Source of the DNA: JBCCCJ01 sp039029315
GTDB lineage: Bacteria > Bacteroidota > Bacteroidia > J057
Length of the DNA: 64,000 bases
Assembly: GCA_039029315.1 (NCBI GenBank)
Contig: JBCCGK010000015.1
Location: forward strand, 1-64,000
Direction of reading: 5' to 3'
Made by a program: the position numbers and the translations under genes. Below the pieces are notes generated by a model that worked only from the letters and a program-made list of their open reading frames with translations, did no database searches and was not told the DNA's origin. This document shows positions 52,594-61,463 of the stretch, one piece after another; the first letter of the stretch is position 1; every line of letters begins with the position of its first letter.

Positions 52594-53559
52594 TCACCAT
52601 GTCCTTCCCTTCAAATATTCCTGAATCTGTGCCTTGGGAACTGGCAATTCGTCGATATGTTCATTGAGCCATTTGGAGAAATCCTTCTCTATCTCCGCTG
52701 TCCAGCGTGTATCAATTTGTCCAGCTGTATAGACCTTCTCCCTAAGCCGCTGATGCCCGAACATATCTCGAAGACGAATGATTTCGGAGGTAGTTACGAC
52801 CTTCTCAGCCAGATGTGCCGGAATGAAACTCACACCGCCTTCTTTTCCCAAGACAATGTCTCCTGGCATCACCATTACTTGTCCGATGCGTGTCGGAACA
52901 TTGATCCCCACCAGGGTCGTATTGAGTTCGCCATCGACTCGATTGAGATGATGAGAGGGATGATAGCCTCGAACAAATGCCACAAAGCCTTCGATCTCCT
53001 TGAGACCCTCGATGTCGCGAATGGTGCCATTGTAGACGATACCGTTACCAGAATTGGCATAGATGGCATTGCCAAGATTGTCGCCGATGGTTGGTCCATT
53101 GATGTGCAGGCCAAACTGATCTCCGACATATACATCTCCGGCTACCAATTGGTCGACAGGCCAGGAATTCTGGGATTTGATGCGGCCTTCTGCATGGCCA
53201 ATGCTGTCAATCACGCGATGCACATCAGGTCTTCCCGGCATGAACATGGCCGTCATGGCACGCCCAACCAAAACGCCTTCCGGGTGAATGGTCAGCCAGT
53301 TTTCCTCAAACTGGTATTTGTAATTCGCGTTTTTCATGACAGCCCAGGCTTCCTCATGACTGACGAGCTTCATCCGTTCGAGGAGTGCATCTGGTACTTT
53401 GGGACGCCCGTCAGCAAATCGTTCGCCTGTCCACTCAGGGGTGAGGGCGATCAAGGTGGAAGGAGAAGGGGCAATTTGTTGTGCAAAACAGGCCAGGGGG
53501 CCTAACAGCATTAAAAAACAAAGTCGGATAATGCTTGGAGAAGTAGGTGGATAAGGCAT
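52594..53559 (-). CDS. Secreted RraA-like protein (HMG aldolase/oxaloacetate decarboxylase fold)
   Basis: About 321 residues from the ATG at 53559 (another ATG at 53586 adds nine). A signal peptide (ending ACFAQQ) is unusual, since RraA proteins are normally cytoplasmic. The core motifs are GDNLGNAIY, GIVYNGTIRDIEGL and GDIVLGKEGGVSFIP, the metal/pyruvate-binding residues of the RraA/4-hydroxy-4-methyl-2-oxoglutarate aldolase family. It is longer than classical RraA (about 160-230) with extra N- and C-terminal segments. Cotranscribed with the exported dehydratase, it may cleave or decarboxylate a keto-acid product (inference). Confidence 0.8.
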   Translation of the reverse strand: MPYPPTSPSIIRLCFLMLLGPLACFAQQIAPSPSTLIALTPEWTGERFADGRPKVPDALLERMKLVSHEEAWAVMKNANYKYQFEENWLTIHPEGVLVGRAMTAMFMPGRPDVHRVIDSIGHAEGRIKSQNSWPVDQLVAGDVYVGDQFGLHINGPTIGDNLGNAIYANSGNGIVYNGTIRDIEGLKEIEGFVAFVRGYHPSHHLNRVDGELNTTLVGINVPTRIGQVMVMPGDIVLGKEGGVSFIPAHLAEKVVTTSEIIRLRDMFGHQRLREKVYTAGQIDTRWTAEIEKDFSKWLNEHIDELPVPKAQIQEYLKGRTW

Positions 53560-53654
53560 GTATAAGTCCTTTTTGAGAAAAATCAAGATACAAACTCTGG
53601 CCTATCCTTTGGGAGATTCTGATGGGAAAAGCTTATTTTTCAGAAAAACATGAA

Positions 53655-54401
53655 ATGAATATTTGCCTCGCACAAATCAAGCCTACTACAGGGGACATTC
53701 ATGCCAATATCGGCCATCATCAAGCTGTCATAGAGCAGGCGGCTTCTTTGGGGGCAGACATGCTTGTCTTTCCTGAACTCTCCTTGACAAGTTTTGAACC
53801 GGGACTCGCAAACGAGTTGGCAATGGACATCAATGATGAGCGCTTGGATATATTCCAGGTATTGAGCAATGCCCATCAACTCAGCATTGCCCTTGGGCTA
53901 CCACTGAGACAAACAGAGGGAATAAGTATCAGTATGCTCATTTTTCAGCCAGATCAGGATCGACGGATGTATTCCAAAGGCTATTTGCATTCAGATGAAG
54001 TACCATATTTTGTGCCTGGAAAAGCTTGCTCAAACCTATGGGGAGGACAGGCAAAAATTGCATTTGCGATCTGCTATGAACTCTCTGTCCCGGCCCATGT
54101 CGAGCAAGCCATTGCGGATGGCGCCCGGATGTATGTCGCCAGTGTCGCCAAATTTGTCAATGGCGTCGAGGCGGCCAGTCGTCGATTGTCTGAGCTTGCG
54201 AGACGATACGAGATGCCTGTGCTGATGTGCAACTGTCTTGGCATGGCTGACGGGGGAGAATGTGCTGGACAATCTGCTGTTTGGAACCGCGAGGGAGAGT
54301 TGTTGGGGCAGCTGAATGAGTCGGAGGAAGGAATGTTGCTGTTCGATTCCACGAAACGATCGGTATCCATTCATTATTTTTCCCCTGCCAATGACACCTG
54401 A
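53655..54401 (+). CDS. Carbon-nitrogen hydrolase (nitrilase superfamily)
   Basis: A 248-residue amidase-type protein. The Glu-Lys-Cys triad is visible: Glu in VFPELSL, Lys in YSKGYLHSDE and Cys in FAICYELSV. Such enzymes hydrolyse amides or nitriles; the closest impression is an omega-amidase/carbon-nitrogen hydrolase of unknown substrate. I chose the ATG at 53655 (MNICLAQIKP), which starts directly at the first beta strand. Its stop overlaps the next gene by 11 bases, so they are coupled. Confidence 0.88.
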   Translation: MNICLAQIKPTTGDIHANIGHHQAVIEQAASLGADMLVFPELSLTSFEPGLANELAMDINDERLDIFQVLSNAHQLSIALGLPLRQTEGISISMLIFQPDQDRRMYSKGYLHSDEVPYFVPGKACSNLWGGQAKIAFAICYELSVPAHVEQAIADGARMYVASVAKFVNGVEAASRRLSELARRYEMPVLMCNCLGMADGGECAGQSAVWNREGELLGQLNESEEGMLLFDSTKRSVSIHYFSPANDT

Positions 54402-55059
54402 AGATGCCCAAATCCTTCATGCCTGGAGACAGAATGGTCCCCAATGGATCCGGCTGATCGAGGAAGAGTTGATTCCCTCCCGACAAGCAGGGACGAATGA
54501 GGCCATTATCCAGGCGATTCTTCGGCTTCATCCACATACGCTTCTGGATGTGGGCTGCGGGGAAGGATGGGTGTGTCGGGAACTAACTCGGCATGAGATT
54601 GATTGCACAGGAATAGATGGAGTCAAAGAGTTGGTGGAATATGCCAGAGAAAAAGGAAGTGGGCGATTTCTCCTGGCTTCCTATCAGGATCTGATTCACC
54701 AGAAACTACTCTTGCAAGACACCTATGAGCTTATTTTGTTCAATTATTCCTTGTTTGGGGCAAAAGAAACGGAAGAGATTCTTCGCTGTGTAAGGACACA
54801 CCTGACTGAAGACGGCAACATCTTGATTCAAACCATTCATCCACAGAATCCTCTATTTGCTCAAACAAAGGCACAATGGATACAAGAAGACTGGAAGAAT
54901 TTTCAAGAAAATTGCCATCCCTACCAATGGTATTTTCGGGATGAGGCTGCCTGGCATAAGCTATTCGATGCTTGTGGTTTGAGGATAGTTTGGTCAGAAT
55001 CTGTGTATTTGCCTCATTCTTCCGATCCTTTCTCCCTCCTTCTGCAACTCAAGCCATGA
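54391..55059 (+). CDS. SAM-dependent methyltransferase (class I)
   Basis: A 222-residue soluble methyltransferase. Motif I is LLDVGCGEGWVCREL (about residue 52), followed by CTGIDGVKELVEYA (acidic residue binding the ribose), a motif II-like ELILFNYSLFG and a C-terminal domain with WYFRDEAAWHKLFDACGL. The acceptor is unknown. It starts within the last 11 bases of the nitrilase gene, so the two are translated together and may act in one pathway. Confidence 0.85.
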   Translation: MTPEDAQILHAWRQNGPQWIRLIEEELIPSRQAGTNEAIIQAILRLHPHTLLDVGCGEGWVCRELTRHEIDCTGIDGVKELVEYAREKGSGRFLLASYQDLIHQKLLLQDTYELILFNYSLFGAKETEEILRCVRTHLTEDGNILIQTIHPQNPLFAQTKAQWIQEDWKNFQENCHPYQWYFRDEAAWHKLFDACGLRIVWSESVYLPHSSDPFSLLLQLKP

Positions 55060-55230
55060 ATCCGGTTCTTCTTGTAGAAGGCCCACTCGTCTCTCATTTT
55101 TTCAACTCTGTTCAGGATTTGAACAAATGGGCTTTTTATTCTTGGGGGCAAATAAACGTCTGCATTGGAGATGTGATACATTTCCAGGGGATAGCCTTCT
55201 TTCTCTTCATATAAGCTATGCCTATAACCA

Positions 55231-55262
55231 AAATCGCCTTGCAAGCGAGCGCTTACAAGGCG
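55231..55262 (-). terminator. Terminator after tRNA-Phe
   Basis: CGCCTTGCAAGCG (55235-55247) pairs with CGCTTACAAGGCG (55250-55262), 13 pairs with one wobble. On the minus strand it is followed by ATTTTGG, 20 bases past the tRNA 3' end. Confidence 0.8.
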
Positions 55263-55281
55263 TTTAGGCTTCATTAATCTG

Positions 55282-55354
55282 TGGTGCGGGCAGGAATCGA
55301 ACCAGCGACACCAGGATTTTCAGTCCTGTGCTCTACCAACTGAGCTACCGCACC
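55282..55354 (-). tRNA. tRNA-Phe (anticodon GAA)
   Basis: A 73-nt cloverleaf on the minus strand: acceptor GGTGCGG/CCGCACC, AGCTCAGTTGGTAGAG, anticodon loop CTGAAAA with GAA, T arm GGTTCGATTCC, discriminator A. CCA is not encoded. The 262-base gap to the next gene (55355-55616) holds nothing else I can support. Confidence 0.97.
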
Positions 55355-55616
55355 GACCGCTCTCATTTGAGCAGTGCAAATGTAGGATAATTCAGGGATA
55401 TTGCGCAAACATTTGAGGATTTTTTTAGCAGTATGCTGGAAAAATTAATGGAATTTTTTGCGGGTTTGTCTTCCTTGTTATCGCCACAGCAAAGACTCTG
55501 TTCCAAAAATAGAGCAATATGAGACTTCTTCCTTGAATTTTCCTGCCAAAAATAACAGCCATTCGTTCTGTCAGGTAGAAATTCTCCAAGGACATTGGCT
55601 CGTACAACTTCTTGTC

Positions 55617-56504
55617 TTACTTAGGCATTTCCAGCTCTCCGAACTTCCTCAGGCGATATTCGGGGCTGCACTGGAACAGATATTTCAAAATGGTCATATG
55701 ACCCGCTCCAAAAATAACGAGGATACGATCCCCTTCCTCGGTGATATTCTGAATATTTCTGAGAATCCGTAGATTTCTGGCATACCAGTGCATCGCCAAG
55801 GCATCTGCTCCTTCGTAGCTGCCATTTTTGAAATCTCCGACTAAATAGGCACCCCATCCCCGATCAATGCTTTTGTCTGCATTCATATGGCGAAAATACT
55901 CCAGAATCGTATGTTGATTCGTTAATTTATCTTCCAGATCGTACAATTCTGCGTACCTCTGGGACATCTCATCAGTATTGCGAAAGTCCCAATCCTGATA
56001 AATGCTGTCCAATATAGGGGTCAGTACTTGAGAGTCAGGATGCTGATACAGATCTCGGGACAGTCCGTAGGAATTCACTCCATACAGCGTGTCCAACCTG
56101 AACTGTTTCATGAGGCGAAAAGCGATTTGATCAATTTCGTTGGCAATGAGCGAGCTGCTGTCCTGGAGATAGTCCTCAAATCGTCTCATGATATAGCCCG
56201 AATTTCGCCCTCCTTCCACCGCGATTTTTGTTGGTTTGAATTGGGCAATATAGTTGACCAGCTCTCGCACCTCTGCTTGCTTGTCTGGGTGGAGGACATC
56301 TACTTTGTCTTCTTCTTTGGTGACATGGGCATCGGCCCCATAATAGGCAAAATGAAAACTGCCGACCAACAAGACTTCTGGTGTTTGATCCCCTTGAATC
56401 AGAATATCATCAGGGTCGGCCAATAATCCGCTCGCTTGCTGAATCGATTGTGCACAGGCAAAGAGTGTGCAGCAAAGAGGGAGAAGGAAGGTGAGTTTTT
56501 TCAT
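55617..56504 (-). CDS. DUF5694-like (TraB/Tiki-type) lipoprotein
   Basis: 295 residues from the ATG at 56504, chosen for its signal and lipobox (MKKLTFLLPLCCTLFAC). The mature part has LLVGSFHFAYYGADA, FKPTKIAVEGG and a C-terminal ILVIFGAGHMTILKYLF. These Gx-H, E-G and GxxH motifs fit the DUF5694 group of the TraB/PrgY/Tiki-like superfamily, which includes metalloproteases. Catalysis is not proven. It is predicted periplasmic or outer-membrane-anchored and diverges from the LytS-type kinase gene. Confidence 0.75.
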   Translation of the reverse strand: MKKLTFLLPLCCTLFACAQSIQQASGLLADPDDILIQGDQTPEVLLVGSFHFAYYGADAHVTKEEDKVDVLHPDKQAEVRELVNYIAQFKPTKIAVEGGRNSGYIMRRFEDYLQDSSSLIANEIDQIAFRLMKQFRLDTLYGVNSYGLSRDLYQHPDSQVLTPILDSIYQDWDFRNTDEMSQRYAELYDLEDKLTNQHTILEYFRHMNADKSIDRGWGAYLVGDFKNGSYEGADALAMHWYARNLRILRNIQNITEEGDRILVIFGAGHMTILKYLFQCSPEYRLRKFGELEMPK

Positions 56505-56788
56505 GAGAAATGTTGGTTGAACAAATGAAAAGATGATCGCGCTTGACGGGCATGATTCCAGGAGGCTGCATGAATACGCCATTCTGCTGGTGATGACATG
56601 CTTCTGAGGCAAGGATATGTTTTTTGAGTTGGAGAGAAAAGTCAGATCGTTATAGCTGGAAAATATGTCGGTCAGTGCAACGAAAATGTCTCTTGTTCCA
56701 TTGACCGATGAAATTCCTGTGTTGACCGATTGGTAGGTGAAAAACAGAAATTTCTTCCCACCTTTCTTCCTCACTCAAATGAATCGCG

Positions 56789-57820
56789 ATGAAGTTCAAT
56801 TGGAAAGGCCTGATTTTCTTTTTTCTGTTGTATTTTTTTGTCGGTGATCCGCTTCGGGAGTTGATCATGGTAGGGCAGACAGATATCTTGATATATGATG
56901 ATGGCTTCAAGGATATCTGTTTGATGCAGACGAGTTTGTGGGTATTTTTCCTCTATTGTTTGATGGCCTACAGTTGCTTGTATTTTTTCTTTCCCCGAAA
57001 ACAGTGGATGTTGTGCATAGGCGGGATCTTGCTGAGTTTTCTGCTGCCGATTGGTGTCCGTTATCTGATCCAGGAAATCTGGTTTGATCAGTGGTTTGGA
57101 TTCACGAATTATCCCAAAGGAATTTCTGCCATGAGTTATATCCGGGACAATCTGTATTTTTCCTTTCGCTTTGTATTTTTTGGCTTGTTCTACTATCTGA
57201 TTACCTTCAGTTTTGACAAGGAAAAACGGGAAAAGGGCCTCAGAATCGCCAATCAAAAAATGGAATTGTCTTTGCTGCGCTCCCAAATCAATCCACATTT
57301 TTTGCTGAATTCACTCAACAACATTTACTCGCTGGTCTATCATCAGTCAGAAAAATCTCTGGAGGCTTTGGACACGCTTTGTGGGTTGCTGAAGTATTCC
57401 TTGTACGAGACCAAGGAGACGGTCAGCATCCGGGAAGAAATGGCTTATGTCGAACAATTTATTTCCTTGAATCGGTTAAGATTCAGTTATCCACTCGTGA
57501 TCGAACTAGAAGTGGAGGAGGCAATTACAGATGTATTGATTCCACAATTTATCCTTGTTCCCTTGATCGAAAACGCCTTCAAACATGGAGAGTTAAAAGA
57601 TCCGACCATGCCCTTGCATCTACAGATTAGAAAAGAAAGAGAGGGCATAACAATCAGGGTCAGGAATAAAATTGGCTATCATGTTCGGGATGCGACAGGG
57701 GGAATTGGACTTGACAACCTTCAGAAGCGACTAGAGTTGATCTATGGAGAGGCGCATCAATTCAGAATAGAAGAAAGTGCCGAGAAATTTTCTGTTAGCC
57801 TCTATATCCCAATGCTATGA
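56789..57820 (+). CDS. LytS-type sensor histidine kinase
   Basis: A 343-residue inner-membrane kinase with four transmembrane helices (about 7-19, 48-67, 74-92, 121-142) and no large periplasmic domain. The His-kinase domain (LytS/YehU type) has the phospho-acceptor His170 in QINPHFLLNSLNN, an N-box in PLIENAFKHG and a G-box in GGIGLDNLQKRL. The signal is unknown. It overlaps the response-regulator gene by four bases (ATGA), so the pair is translationally coupled. Confidence 0.93.
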   Translation: MKFNWKGLIFFFLLYFFVGDPLRELIMVGQTDILIYDDGFKDICLMQTSLWVFFLYCLMAYSCLYFFFPRKQWMLCIGGILLSFLLPIGVRYLIQEIWFDQWFGFTNYPKGISAMSYIRDNLYFSFRFVFFGLFYYLITFSFDKEKREKGLRIANQKMELSLLRSQINPHFLLNSLNNIYSLVYHQSEKSLEALDTLCGLLKYSLYETKETVSIREEMAYVEQFISLNRLRFSYPLVIELEVEEAITDVLIPQFILVPLIENAFKHGELKDPTMPLHLQIRKEREGITIRVRNKIGYHVRDATGGIGLDNLQKRLELIYGEAHQFRIEESAEKFSVSLYIPML

Positions 57821-58512
57821 TTAGATGCATAATCATTGAAGATGAGCCACTTGCCTCGAAGCTGTTGGCCTCCTATGTCGAGAAAATAGATGATTTGGAT
57901 CTGTTAGGAGTGTTTGAGAATCCGTTTGACGCATGGTCCTTTCTTCAAGCGCATGACCTGGAGTTGATCTTCCTCGATATCCAAATGCCAGAGCTTAATG
58001 GAATTCAATTGGCGAAATTGATTGGTCAAGGAGCAGCCATCATTTTTACAACGGCCTATCCAGACTATGCAGTGGATGGATTTGAGGTCGAAGCCTTGGA
58101 TTATCTGGTCAAGCCGATCAGTCTTGGGCGATTCTTGTCTGCCATCAATCGCTACAAAGAGAGAAAGAAATCGATTCTTCATCCAGAGAAGGCATCAGAG
58201 GTGCATTATTTGTTTGTCAAAACAGAATATCGACACCAAAAGATTGATTTTGACGATATTCTCTATCTCAAAGGAATGGGGGACTATGTATCTATTTTGA
58301 CCAAAAAAGGCAGAGTGATGACCCTGGAGAATATGAAATCTTTTGAGGCTTCTCTACCAGCAGACAGATTCATGCGGGTCCACAAGTCTTATCTCATTGC
58401 GATGGACAAGATTGCGTTTGTCGAAAGAAATAAAATCAACATCAACAATGAACTGATTCCAATCGGTGCGACTTATCAGGAACTCTTTTGGAAGCGCTTG
58501 AAGCCATCATAG
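57817..58512 (+). CDS. LytTR family response regulator
   Basis: A 231-residue regulator. The receiver domain (1-120) has the acidic pocket IIIEDEP, the phospho-acceptor D54 in FLDIQMPELNG, a conserved Thr in FTTAYP and the Lys in DYLVKPI (K99). The LytTR DNA-binding domain (about 128-231) contains DDILYLKGMGDYVSI and FMRVHKSYLIAMDKI. It is the partner of the upstream LytS-type kinase. Target genes cannot be seen here. Confidence 0.94.
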   Translation: MIRCIIIEDEPLASKLLASYVEKIDDLDLLGVFENPFDAWSFLQAHDLELIFLDIQMPELNGIQLAKLIGQGAAIIFTTAYPDYAVDGFEVEALDYLVKPISLGRFLSAINRYKERKKSILHPEKASEVHYLFVKTEYRHQKIDFDDILYLKGMGDYVSILTKKGRVMTLENMKSFEASLPADRFMRVHKSYLIAMDKIAFVERNKININNELIPIGATYQELFWKRLKPS

Positions 58513-58610
58513 CTCCCCAGCGACAGGCCGGACGAATGCTGTCATTGGAACTTGAACCTGCCAGGACAGAATCAATCTGTCTATCCCGCCAATGCTCCTC
58601 CGAAAAAGAA

Positions 58611-58640
58611 ATATCCCCCACTGATTGGCATCAGCAGGGG
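58611..58640 (-). terminator. Terminator after the GIN-domain gene
   Basis: CTGAT (58621-58625) pairs with ATCAG (58630-58634), and a C-run (58615-58619) pairs with GGGG (58637-58640) across a short mismatch. On the minus strand it is followed by ATATTTCTTTTT. Confidence 0.65.
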
Positions 58641-58673
58641 CTAAAGATCTTCTCTAACTAAAAAGACCGGAAA

Positions 58674-59462
58674 TTAATTTGCGTCTTTCACTTCTCCTGA
58701 GCCAGAAATTTTGACATTGAGAGAAGGACGGCCTTTGTAAAAGACATTGCCTGTGCCCAAAATATCCACGGTCAGGATGCTGTCAGCATGTACATTGGCA
58801 TCTCCTGCCCCTTTCATGATCAGATCAGTATGATCTGATATGAAATCAAAGGCATTCAGATTACCACTGGCATTGACGGTGCTGTTATGGTAGAGCCCTG
58901 TTCCAGATAGATGGAGATCGCCCGTGCCTTTGACCTTGCTGATCAGAACATCTGTCTGCAGATCAAGTGTGGCATTTCCTGATCCTCCAAGTTCCAACTG
59001 AACCTTGTCGGCATTGGCTGTCAATTCAATCCCTCCTTTGCCTTGAATCAGGATCTCCATTTCAGAAGCCGTAAAACTGCTTTCTCCATAAACATCTCCA
59101 GGGCCATCTACTTCTAGTCCCGCCAGGACAGGAAGCGTGATATCAATGCGGATGGTTTTTTCCTGACGAAGGCAAGTGGTATTATGGATTTCCAAGACTT
59201 CTCCAGCTACTTCTGTCGTAATCTCTGCGATGATATTCTCCTGAGCAGTGATAGAAACATCATGTGTACCACCTTGATGAAGGTAGACATCAGCATCTAC
59301 ATTGAGAGAAACTCTCGAAAATTCAGTAATCGTGCGAGCTTCTGTGATTCTGGCACCATCACCCTTTACACAAGGAAATTCTGGCGTATTCTCACAAGAG
59401 GCCAAGGCACCCAATAGGAGACATGCAAGAAGTGAATACTTGAAATGGTTGAGGTATTTCAT
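58674..59462 (-). CDS. GIN-domain (DUF2807) lipoprotein
   Basis: A 262-residue lipoprotein with signal and lipobox LGALASC (about C23). The mature part is a right-handed beta-helix-like GIN domain, rich in Gly/Asn/Asp turns (VDGPGDVYGES, IQGKGGIEL, LGGSGNATLDL, SGSGEV). The family is abundant in Bacteroidota and is often encoded near regulators; its function is unknown. The 431-base gap to the divergent sigma-factor gene (59463-59893) contains no gene I can support. Confidence 0.88.
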   Translation of the reverse strand: MKYLNHFKYSLLACLLLGALASCENTPEFPCVKGDGARITEARTITEFSRVSLNVDADVYLHQGGTHDVSITAQENIIAEITTEVAGEVLEIHNTTCLRQEKTIRIDITLPVLAGLEVDGPGDVYGESSFTASEMEILIQGKGGIELTANADKVQLELGGSGNATLDLQTDVLISKVKGTGDLHLSGTGLYHNSTVNASGNLNAFDFISDHTDLIMKGAGDANVHADSILTVDILGTGNVFYKGRPSLNVKISGSGEVKDAN

Positions 59463-59893
59463 AGTAGGTTCAAATTTGAGGCTAGTGAATACAAAAAAAG
59501 GCTTCCATCGTTAGGGAATATCCATGTGCGCAAAAGACCAAAAAGAGAGAGGGGAGGTTGCATCCTATATAAGATGTGAGTCAAGGGAGCATATTCTCAT
59601 CATTTTGCCTGATCCCTTATGCGAATCCGGACTAGAATGACACTTGCCACAGGAGATCAACTCCTGATTTCCATATTAAGAAGGAGTGGGAAGGATCTCT
59701 GGTATTGGCTGATGCGATTGTTGGATGTGGAGCCTTGATGAATCATGAGAGAGAAGAGAGAAGAGGCAGGCGAAAACCTCTCACTCTCCTATTGTCCGGT
59801 TCACTCCGGGATTTTACAGGTTTGTTCCCATCTGATTGAAATCTGAGAAGAATCAAGCGACTTTCGTATTACACGACACTTACCCACATTGCT

Positions 59894-60514
59894 ATGATCC
59901 CTTCAATTCACCCCAGCCGTACTACCACAACAGATTCACTGATCGAACGCTGCAAGCAAGGCGATCAAAAAGCCCAGCACACCCTCTACAATAAGTATAT
60001 CCGGGCCATGTATCGGGTAGCGCTTCGAATTACTGGAGACAGTATGGAAGCTGAGGATGTGTTACAAGAAGCATTTGTCAGAGCGTTTCGCAACCTGAAA
60101 AGCTTCAAAGGAGATGCAACCTTTGGCGCCTGGCTCAAGCGTATTGTGATCAATACCTCTATCAATCATCTCAAAAAGCGCAAGACGGAATTCGTTGGGT
60201 TGGAAGATGAAAAACTGGAAATTCCAGAGGAAGGCAATATAGCCGGAGACAGCCATTGGAACATGAATCAAATCCAGCAGGCCATCAGCTATTTGCCTGA
60301 AGGATATCGGAAGGTGTTCGAGCTGTATCTGCTTGAAGGGTATGACCACAAGGAGATTGGCAGCATCCTGAACATCAGCGAAGCAACTTCCAAGTCTCAG
60401 TTTAGCCGAGCCAAGCGCAAGATGCGTGAACTCCTCAAGCAATCCCGTTATGCAACTGCAGGTGTTTTCGCCAAAACCTCAGTTGGACAAGCAAGTGTCG
60501 CTTTCGGAATCTGA
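59894..60514 (+). CDS. ECF-type RNA polymerase sigma factor
   Basis: A 206-residue sigma-70 family factor of the ECF group. Region 2 spans about 20-90 (YRVALRITGDSMEAEDVLQEAFVRAF, GAWLKRIVIN) and region 4 about 125-185 (YLPEGYRKVFELYLLEGYDHKEIG, SEATSKSQFSRAKRKMRELL). A ~20-residue tail follows. No anti-sigma factor gene lies next to it: upstream is the divergent GIN lipoprotein, downstream the converging rsmA. It is read as a single-gene unit with a terminator at 60542. Confidence 0.95.
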   Translation: MIPSIHPSRTTTTDSLIERCKQGDQKAQHTLYNKYIRAMYRVALRITGDSMEAEDVLQEAFVRAFRNLKSFKGDATFGAWLKRIVINTSINHLKKRKTEFVGLEDEKLEIPEEGNIAGDSHWNMNQIQQAISYLPEGYRKVFELYLLEGYDHKEIGSILNISEATSKSQFSRAKRKMRELLKQSRYATAGVFAKTSVGQASVAFGI

Positions 60515-60541
60515 ACAAGAGTTACAAACATTCACATACCT

Positions 60542-60573
60542 GGATGGATCAGTAAATGGTCCATCCTTTTTTT
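60542..60573 (+). terminator. Intrinsic terminator of the ECF sigma gene
   Basis: GGATGGA (60542-60548) pairs with TCCATCC (60560-60566), followed by seven T. Confidence 0.88.
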
Positions 60574-60620
60574 ATTGTGAAAGCTTAAAGGCTGTAGATT
60601 GACAATCAACATAAGACTGA

Positions 60621-61382
60621 TCAGGAGATGAGTTGGGCCAAGTGTACAAACTCCTCCACTCCCAACTGTTCTGCCCGCAACTTCATCATCTCTTCCTTTC
60701 CTTCAAAGTCTGGGAGGTTCAAGGACTTTAGCGCATTGCGCAAAGTCTTCCTCCTTTGATTGAAGGCCAGTTTCACCACCCGTTTCAAGGTTTTGAACGC
60801 GATAGTGGGCGGATTCGCTTTTCGGCTCAGTCGGATGACCGCACTATCTACCTTGGGAGGAGGTCGAAACACTGTTGGTGGGACTGAAAATTTATATTCC
60901 AGATCAAAATAAGCCCCTAACAATACACTGAGAATTCCATAGGTTTTGTTGCCTTTGGGCGCGCAGATTCGCAGACCCACCTCCTTTTGGATCATAAAGA
61001 CTCCTTCGGCTACCTTGTCTCTATGCTCCAGCAATTGGAAAAAAATAGGAGAGCTGATGTTGTAGGGAAGATTGCCAATAAAATGTGCAGGAGTTTGTAG
61101 CTCATCTCCGATTGGCCACTTCAGGACATCGACCTGTCGAATGTGCACACGTGCCTTTGCAAAGCGTTGATGCAGATAGGTTACAGCATCAGGATCTACT
61201 TCCAATACGGTCAACTGCTCATATCGATCTACCAGCATGTGGGTCAGGACTCCCTCTCCCGGACCGATCTCTATGACCATCTTTTCAGGTCCAGCTTCAA
61301 GGGTATGCACGATCCTTGAAGCGATCTGTTGGTCTGTCAGGAAATGCTGTCCCAAATATTTCTTGGGTTTCAGATTGTGCAT
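60621..61382 (-). CDS. rsmA: 16S rRNA dimethyladenosine transferase (KsgA/RsmA)
   Basis: A 253-residue methyltransferase that dimethylates two adjacent adenosines near the 3' end of 16S rRNA (A1518/A1519 in E. coli numbering) late in 30S assembly. Motifs: KKYLGQHFLTDQQIASRIV, SAM motif I VIEIGPGEGVLTHML, and catalytic motif IV IGNLPYNISSPIFF. The C-terminal domain with NQRRKTLRNALK is intact. It diverges from the aminopeptidase gene and converges on the sigma-factor gene. Confidence 0.97.
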   Translation of the reverse strand: MHNLKPKKYLGQHFLTDQQIASRIVHTLEAGPEKMVIEIGPGEGVLTHMLVDRYEQLTVLEVDPDAVTYLHQRFAKARVHIRQVDVLKWPIGDELQTPAHFIGNLPYNISSPIFFQLLEHRDKVAEGVFMIQKEVGLRICAPKGNKTYGILSVLLGAYFDLEYKFSVPPTVFRPPPKVDSAVIRLSRKANPPTIAFKTLKRVVKLAFNQRRKTLRNALKSLNLPDFEGKEEMMKLRAEQLGVEEFVHLAQLIS

Positions 61383-61463
61383 AAGATATTGTAGCTTTGG
61401 ATGTTAAACATAGCGAAAAGCCCAATTCGTACACAATTTTTCTGATAATTTATTCCAACCCAA

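Noticed and set aside
55014..55274. 86-residue minus-strand frame downstream of tRNA-Phe
   Set aside because: It contains the tRNA terminator hairpin and overlaps the methyltransferase gene antisense; no family is recognisable.
59637..59738. 33-codon frame in the gap before the sigma-factor gene
   Set aside because: It is short, has no promoter or similarity, and contains a chance hairpin.
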